From: an uncultured Eubacteriales bacterium
GTDB taxonomy: Bacteria > Bacillota > Clostridia > Oscillospirales > Acutalibacteraceae
Reading direction: 5' to 3'
Assembly (NCBI GenBank): GCA_934525065.1
Contig: CAKSYX010000001.1
Coordinates: 124,001 to 188,000 of the forward strand
Length of the DNA stretch: 64,000 bases
A program made the position numbers and the translations under genes. This document shows, in pieces, positions 59,791 to 64,000 of the stretch (positions are counted from its first letter, which is position 1; every line of letters begins with the position of its first letter). The notes beneath the pieces are model-generated. The model was not told the origin of the DNA. It did no database searches and worked only from the letters and a program-made list of their open reading frames with translations.

Positions 59791-60720
59791 TTAGTCCGTC
59801 TCAAGGATTCCGGAATTGGCTTTGTCAATAGATTTTATAAGGTCGTAGACAAAGCGACAAACCGGCAGCTCAACACCGTTTTCCTTCCCCATCTTAAGCG
59901 CGTCTCCCATAAACATTTCAATTTCTGTCGGCCTTTTTGCAAGAACATCCTGCACCATGCTGCACATTCCGTCAGGGGCATAGCTGTCAAACAAACTGAT
60001 TATTTCTTCAATGTCATCAGCTTTGATTGGAACCCCGAGTTTATTTGCAAGGAGCATAATCTCGGTCATTATGCACCGCATGGCATCACGCGCTTCCGGA
60101 ATCTTTTGGAACCAGCTGTGCTGCCCACGGAAAATTGCTTCAACTGTATTGCATGCAGAATTCATCATATACTTTTTCCAGATTTCAAAGTGAATATCCC
60201 TGCTGATTTCGGAAGTTACGATATGGCTGAAAAGGTTACGGATGTCCATGAGCCTTGAATTAAAGCTTCCGTCCTTTTCTCCGATAACGATATGGCCGAC
60301 CGGCTTAAAATTAACAGAATTACCGCTCTTTTTTGAATTGACCTTACTCATGCTGTAAATAACATGGCCGCACTCCAAGCGCTTAGCTATGAGATTCTCG
60401 CTTGAAAGTCCGTTTATCATACTGATTACAGACGTATTTTCACCGACTTCGGCAAGAATATCACACATTGCTCCGTCGAGACTGTAAATCTTAACGGCAA
60501 CTATCAAAAGGTCCGGCGGCGTACCGACCTCACCGGGCTCTTTGACGTTCAACTTATAGTGTTCGCCGTTTATGATAATACCGTTTTCTTTAAGCCGCTT
60601 TGCCCTCTCACCTTTTGCTATTATCCTCACATTTTCAAAAGGAAGCGTTTTCCTTGCGGCGCAATAAGCAACACTGCCTTCCGCACCTAAGCCTATGATA
60701 CTCACAGTTCTGATTGCCAT
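59791..60720 (-). CDS. panE: 2-dehydropantoate 2-reductase family protein
   Basis: 309 residues. The N-terminal dinucleotide motif IIGLGAEGSVAYCA, an AVKIYSLDG segment, and the C-terminal catalytic region with KKYMMNSACNTVEAIFRG (Lys and Asn) and SMVQDVLAKRPTEIEMFMGD fit the ApbA/PanE family. The canonical reaction reduces ketopantoate to pantoate for coenzyme A, but family members with other substrates exist, and no pan genes are nearby. GAGGT is before ATG, and promoter TTGATT-18-TATAAT lies upstream. Confidence 0.82.
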   Translation of the reverse strand: MAIRTVSIIGLGAEGSVAYCAARKTLPFENVRIIAKGERAKRLKENGIIINGEHYKLNVKEPGEVGTPPDLLIVAVKIYSLDGAMCDILAEVGENTSVISMINGLSSENLIAKRLECGHVIYSMSKVNSKKSGNSVNFKPVGHIVIGEKDGSFNSRLMDIRNLFSHIVTSEISRDIHFEIWKKYMMNSACNTVEAIFRGQHSWFQKIPEARDAMRCIMTEIMLLANKLGVPIKADDIEEIISLFDSYAPDGMCSMVQDVLAKRPTEIEMFMGDALKMGKENGVELPVCRFVYDLIKSIDKANSGILETD

Positions 60721-60746
60721 AATCCTACCTCATTTCATGCATGGGT

Positions 60747-60776
60747 ATTATACTATTCTTTGTGCGACTAAATCAA
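60747..60776 (-). promoter_or_regulatory. Candidate promoter of the PanE-like gene
   Basis: Minus strand TTGATT (60776-60771), 18 bases, TATAAT (60752-60747). Confidence 0.72.
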
Positions 60777-60828
60777 TGGCAATATTCATATAACAAAGTG
60801 CCTTACAGGCTGAAAAACTATGCCGGGT

Positions 60829-61656
60829 TCACAAAGAACTGACCGGTATGCTTATCTCGGTTACAAACTTTTCGGGATTATTTGTTATACCGTAATCTAT
60901 AATTGTGATTTCTCTTGAAAAACCTATTATTATGAGACTGTTTTTCTCGATATAATCGAGCATTTTTTCATATCTTTTTGGAGCTTCCGTGTGACTGCCG
61001 CAAAAACGAAGCGTTACACATTCCGAAGCCGGAAGTTCCGAAACTTCCCCGTCAAAGCTGTCCTCATCGTCAAGAAGCAGAAAAATTCCGTCGTAACGGT
61101 CAAAGCTTCTGCTTTTAAGGTGCTCTGCCGAGATTCCGAGCCCGACTTTTCCAAGGAAAATTACCGCCTGCGTCTGCTCTTTTGCAAGCTTAATTGTCGG
61201 TTCCTCCATGTCATAGTAGCTTTCGATACTGAGCTTTTGATCAATGCAAAAAATTTTGCACCGAGCAGTTTTTTGAACTGTTATTTCATCAAGTGCCGAT
61301 TCGCGAGCTTCTCTCAATTTACGCAGTCTGTTGCCGATCTTTCTTTCGGTCTTTTCAAGCTCACGCAGCTTTTCGGCAACAATTTCCTTCTGACGAATCA
61401 GTTTATCCTCAATATTTTCAATATCGCGATTTTTTAAAAAATCAGAAATTTCGCTCAGCGGCATATCAAGATTACGCAGATATCTGATTGAATTGAAAAT
61501 TTCAAACTGCCTGATGCTAAAGTATCTGTATCCGGTCTGAGGATCAATGTATTCGGGGGTAACAAGTCCGATGTCCTCATAGTGCCGTATACTGCTTACG
61601 CTCAGATGAAAAAGTTTTGCAATCTCACCTATCCGAAAAAGTTTAAGCTTGTCCAT
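60829..61656 (-). CDS. MerR-family transcriptional regulator with effector-binding domain
   Basis: 275 residues. The N-terminal winged helix reads FRIGEIAKLFHLSVSSIRHYEDIGLVTPEYIDPQTGYRYF, followed by a long dimerisation helix (about 85-125) and a C-terminal domain of about 140 residues resembling GyrI/BmrR-type drug-binding domains, with Tyr- and acidic-rich segments. Such regulators untwist promoters with long spacers when a ligand binds. It overlaps the MATE gene by 14 bases and probably controls the dyad promoter at 63065-63095, its own operon. Confidence 0.9.
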   Translation of the reverse strand: MDKLKLFRIGEIAKLFHLSVSSIRHYEDIGLVTPEYIDPQTGYRYFSIRQFEIFNSIRYLRNLDMPLSEISDFLKNRDIENIEDKLIRQKEIVAEKLRELEKTERKIGNRLRKLREARESALDEITVQKTARCKIFCIDQKLSIESYYDMEEPTIKLAKEQTQAVIFLGKVGLGISAEHLKSRSFDRYDGIFLLLDDEDSFDGEVSELPASECVTLRFCGSHTEAPKRYEKMLDYIEKNSLIIIGFSREITIIDYGITNNPEKFVTEISIPVSSL

Positions 61657-62998
61657 ACGCGTTAAGCCTCGCTTCCCTCCTGTTTTTTAGGATAATGCAA
61701 AGAGCCAGAATACAGATTACACTTGAGAGAAGTGAACCTGCAGCCGAGGCAAGACCCATCGGTAAAAGTGTGTTCGGATACATTTTTGAGGCGAAAAATG
61801 CACCGGGAACACGAACAAAAACAATTGAAAGCACATTATGCAAAAATGAAAGCTGAGACTTTCCGCAAGCGCAAAAATATCCGCTGAAGCTGAATTGTAT
61901 TCCTGCAAGGACGCAGTCAAAAATATAGCCGCGCAAATATTGGCCGCCCGAAACGATCACTGCTTGATCCGGAGTAAAAAGGCCGACGATCTGCTCGGCC
62001 ATAAGCTGAACGATTATGCAGACGACCACACCGAAACCGACAGAAACCATGCAGGCATATTTAAGCGTTTGGAGCGCGCGCCCTTGCTTCCCTGCACCGA
62101 TATTCTGTGCACCGAGAGCAGAAACGGTCGAAAGCATTGACGAAGGTACAAGAAACAAAAATCCGATAACTTTTTCAACAATTCCGACAGCGGCGGAATC
62201 CGTTAAGCTTCGGTTGTTGGCAATAACAGTAATGATTACAAACGAAACCTGAATGAAGCCGTCTTGGAGGGCAACGGGAACGCCGATTTTCAGAAGCTTT
62301 GAAGTAACAGCCTTTTGAGGTTTTAAATCTGAACGTAAAAGGCTGAGCATTTTCCTTTTGACAATCACCGTCAGGGAGATAATTACACTGACAGCCTGAG
62401 AAATCGTCGTTCCGAGCGCGGCACCGGCAGGTCCCAATTTTAAAGCGCCCATAAACAAATAGTCAAGCGCGATATTCACGCCGCAAGCGATTGCTATGAA
62501 ATACATTGGGCTTTTGCTGTCGCCCATACCGCGGAAAACGGAGCTAATGACGTTGTACGCAGTAATAAAAGGTATTCCGATGAAGCAGATCGTAAGGTAT
62601 GCTGTCGTTCCCGAAACCGCCTCCTGCGGCGTTGACATCACGGACACTATCGGTTTGACAAAAGCCAAAAGAAGAGCCGTCAGAGCCGCCGAAACGAGCA
62701 TAAACAGCGTTATTGTATTACCTACGGCGGCAGAAGCCAGCTTTTTGTTGTTGGCACCGATAGCCTGACCGATGCTCACCGTTGAACCCATTGCAAGGCC
62801 TACGAGCATAACGGTAAGCATATGCATGACCTGACTGCCGATAGAAACGGCTGTCGTTCCCGAAATATCGGTTTCAAACTGCCCTATTATGAACAGATCT
62901 GCCATGCCGTACAGCGTCTGCAAAAAATACGACAGCAGGTATGGCAAAGAAAAATAAATTATGTTTTTAAATACGCTTCCGGTTGTAAGATTTTTCAC
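61643..62998 (-). CDS. MATE family multidrug efflux transporter
   Basis: 451 residues with about twelve helices and MATE features: FSLPYLLSYFLQTLYGMADLFIIGQF near the N-terminus, GLAMGSTVSIGQAIGAN, SVFRGMGDSKSPMYF and LGAQNIGAGKQGRA. It exports cationic compounds with Na+ or H+. GTG 62998 has GGGTGAG before it; a GTG at 63007 is also in frame. It shares an operon with the MerR regulator, which suggests drug-induced expression. The substrate is not known. Confidence 0.9.
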   Translation of the reverse strand: MKNLTTGSVFKNIIYFSLPYLLSYFLQTLYGMADLFIIGQFETDISGTTAVSIGSQVMHMLTVMLVGLAMGSTVSIGQAIGANNKKLASAAVGNTITLFMLVSAALTALLLAFVKPIVSVMSTPQEAVSGTTAYLTICFIGIPFITAYNVISSVFRGMGDSKSPMYFIAIACGVNIALDYLFMGALKLGPAGAALGTTISQAVSVIISLTVIVKRKMLSLLRSDLKPQKAVTSKLLKIGVPVALQDGFIQVSFVIITVIANNRSLTDSAAVGIVEKVIGFLFLVPSSMLSTVSALGAQNIGAGKQGRALQTLKYACMVSVGFGVVVCIIVQLMAEQIVGLFTPDQAVIVSGGQYLRGYIFDCVLAGIQFSFSGYFCACGKSQLSFLHNVLSIVFVRVPGAFFASKMYPNTLLPMGLASAAGSLLSSVICILALCIILKNRREARLNAYGQA

Positions 62999-63064
62999 AG
63001 TTCTCACCCGATCTTTTTGAGCCGCAAAGCGTCCGTGCCATGCGGCTTACTCATGACGTCATAT

Positions 63065-63095
63065 ATATTAAACTCTGCAATTATTGTAGAGTCAA
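63065..63095 (-). promoter_or_regulatory. MerR-type promoter with centred dyad for the MATE-MerR operon
   Basis: Minus strand TTGACT (63095-63090), 19 bases, TAATAT (63070-63065). The spacer carries the near-perfect palindrome ACTCTGCAATTATTGTAGAG plus T (63072-63092, one mismatched pair). The long spacer and centred dyad are the hallmark of MerR-controlled promoters. Confidence 0.85.
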
Positions 63096-63130
63096 GCGTT
63101 TTTTATATTTTTTCATCACCGGCCGAATGC

Positions 63131-63165
63131 AAAAAAACGCGGCCGAATATCGACCGCGTTTTTTC
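63131..63165. terminator. Terminator after the DNA alkylation repair gene
   Basis: Stem AAAAACGCGG / CCGCGTTTTT with a loop of about eleven bases; T tracts occur on both strands. It directly follows the stop codon. Confidence 0.85.
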
Positions 63166-63856
63166 ATTTGATTTTTAAGCTTTTAAGATATGTCTTTTGT
63201 TCGGGTGTGATGCGATAGCTTTCGACCGCTTTCTGGATGGTTTTGTTGTGAACCCAAACAGAAAGCCGCTTTTCTTCAAGATACTTAGCCGCAAAGTCAT
63301 ATTGTTTTGCAAGAGCAGTCGCAAAATACCACGCCTGCATCATCATGATGTAGTACTCTTCGCTTTTGACACCCGCAGCAAGTTCAAGATACTCCGGCTT
63401 GAAATCCTCATCAAGAAAATGCGTCATAAGCATTTTAAGCGCAAAACGCACTGTATACGTGTCCGATACACCGAGCCACAGACGTATCTTTTTGAGAAGC
63501 TTCTCCTTGTTCGTTTTAAAGCACTTCGGTGAAAAAGAGTCGCAAACCGCCCAGTTGTTGACAAAAGGCAGCAGACGTTCCGTTTCGGCAACAGCTTTAT
63601 CAAAGTCTTTTATCTGTTCAATGAGCATAGCGTGGATAAAGTACTCTTCATGGTAACGATGCAAAGGCGAAGCAAGAAAACTTTCGTAACCGCCGTTACG
63701 GTAAACAGCCCTCGCAAGCCTTCTCATGTCGGGCGTTCTGACTCCGATTACTGAATTTTCGTCAACATTAGGAATCAGCTTGCAGTTAAAGTCCTTAAAC
63801 GCTTTATCTTTGAGAGAGAAGAGCTTTTGAATCAGTTTTTCCTCAAAGCTATCCAT
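63164..63856 (-). CDS. DNA alkylation repair protein (AlkD-like HEAT-repeat glycosylase)
   Basis: 230 residues from ATG 63856, which overlaps the stop of the upstream flavin reductase (TAATG). The helical-repeat protein shows GVRTPDMRRLARAVYR, EEYFIHAMLIEQIK, FVNNWAVCDSFSPK and RFALKMLMTHFLD, all in AlkD-family style, with the Trp and Asp that line the lesion site in NWAVCDS. It should excise alkylated bases such as N3- and N7-alkylpurines. An ATG 24 bases upstream is possible but lies inside the upstream gene. Confidence 0.85.
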   Translation of the reverse strand: MDSFEEKLIQKLFSLKDKAFKDFNCKLIPNVDENSVIGVRTPDMRRLARAVYRNGGYESFLASPLHRYHEEYFIHAMLIEQIKDFDKAVAETERLLPFVNNWAVCDSFSPKCFKTNKEKLLKKIRLWLGVSDTYTVRFALKMLMTHFLDEDFKPEYLELAAGVKSEEYYIMMMQAWYFATALAKQYDFAAKYLEEKRLSVWVHNKTIQKAVESYRITPEQKTYLKSLKIK

Positions 63857-64000
63857 TAAAGCTTCATTGCAACATCCCATGCGCCCCAGATAACGGTACG
63901 GAGATTTCCGATCTTGTCGGCATCGCCGATTACATGGATGTTTTTGCCTTCAACAGCAAGCGGAGTCGGAATATATCCAACTGAAAGAATAACACTGTCG
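63856..64000 (-). CDS. C-terminal end of an FAD-dependent Old Yellow Enzyme-type reductase (partial)
   Basis: The last 47 residues read LSVGYIPTPLAVEGKN then VIGDADKIGNLRTVIW and AWDVAMKL before the stop. This matches the end of the FAD/NAD module of the 2,4-dienoyl-CoA reductase-like flavoproteins, where VIGDA contacts FAD. The gene begins beyond the window. It is a second member of the type seen at 39094-41163 (there IVSIGDSEKVGKIADATKRAYEVA). It ends on the start of the alkylation repair gene. Confidence 0.75.
   Translation of the reverse strand, partial: DSVILSVGYIPTPLAVEGKNIHVIGDADKIGNLRTVIWGAWDVAMKL

Noticed and set aside
1..64000. CRISPR array, phage or transposon
   Set aside because: No regularly spaced repeats, integrase, transposase or att-like repeats were seen on either strand.

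Overview
The window looks like chromosome of a low-to-moderate GC Gram-positive anaerobe of the class Clostridia, probably a gut-type Oscillospirales/Ruminococcaceae relative (inferred from gene content and order; no rRNA is present to confirm it). Pointers are strong AGGAGG ribosome sites, TTGACA/TATAAT promoters, tig-clpP-clpX and ylxM-ffh-rpsP-khpA blocks, DUF1385 beside prmC, a DivIVA-type protein, a free-standing methionine synthase activation protein, and a ferredoxin-thioredoxin-reductase-like protein. I see no phage, insertion sequence, CRISPR array, tRNA or rRNA, and no gene-free stretch above 300 bases.

Layout. 1-11149 (minus) is one tightly packed, probably single transcription unit: two M42 aminopeptidases, a GNAT protein, a methionine gamma-lyase-like PLP enzyme, DUF2461, a phosphohexomutase, an anchored VCBS/FG-GAP protein, a two-component system, DUF1385 and the 5' part of prmC. 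11266-14940 is secG, clpX, clpP, tig. 15065-19200 is rnhB-yraN-dipeptidase-thrC-phosphoesterase. 19268-22475 holds a small P-loop protein, pgi and a D,D-carboxypeptidase. mtaB (+) and tmcAL (-), both tRNA modification genes, meet tail to tail with overlapping stop codons. Then come DUF1540, a secreted protein of unknown function with a zinc ribbon, and a cytidylate-kinase-like protein. 27820-32879 (+) is a response regulator, sensor kinase, ABC ATPase and large FtsX-type permease, with a shared candidate operator. 32942-38955 (-) is guaB-metF-activation protein-metH plus thioredoxin and its FTR-like partner. 39094-46152 contains an Old Yellow Enzyme type reductase with an SDR, a secreted lipase-like protein, a tiny PKTGD-tailed membrane protein and phosphoglucomutase. 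46273-50055 is the SRP/ribosome block plus cca. 50208-56595 (+) is divIVA-like, a multi-repeat glucosaminidase, metG and tatD. 56655-64000 has a rhamnulokinase divergent from a GPH sugar transporter, a ketopantoate-reductase-like enzyme, a MerR-MATE efflux operon, an AlkD-like repair protein and the 3' end of another flavin reductase.

Most of the window is housekeeping, and I do not see a clear-cut new defence or biosynthetic system. The most interesting signals are regulatory and organisational: the paired boxes before the TCS and ABC genes, a MerR-geometry dyad promoter, a LacI-type palindrome, a terminator coded inside the opposite gene, a hairpin just before the DUF1540 ribosome site, and several secreted proteins of unknown function.
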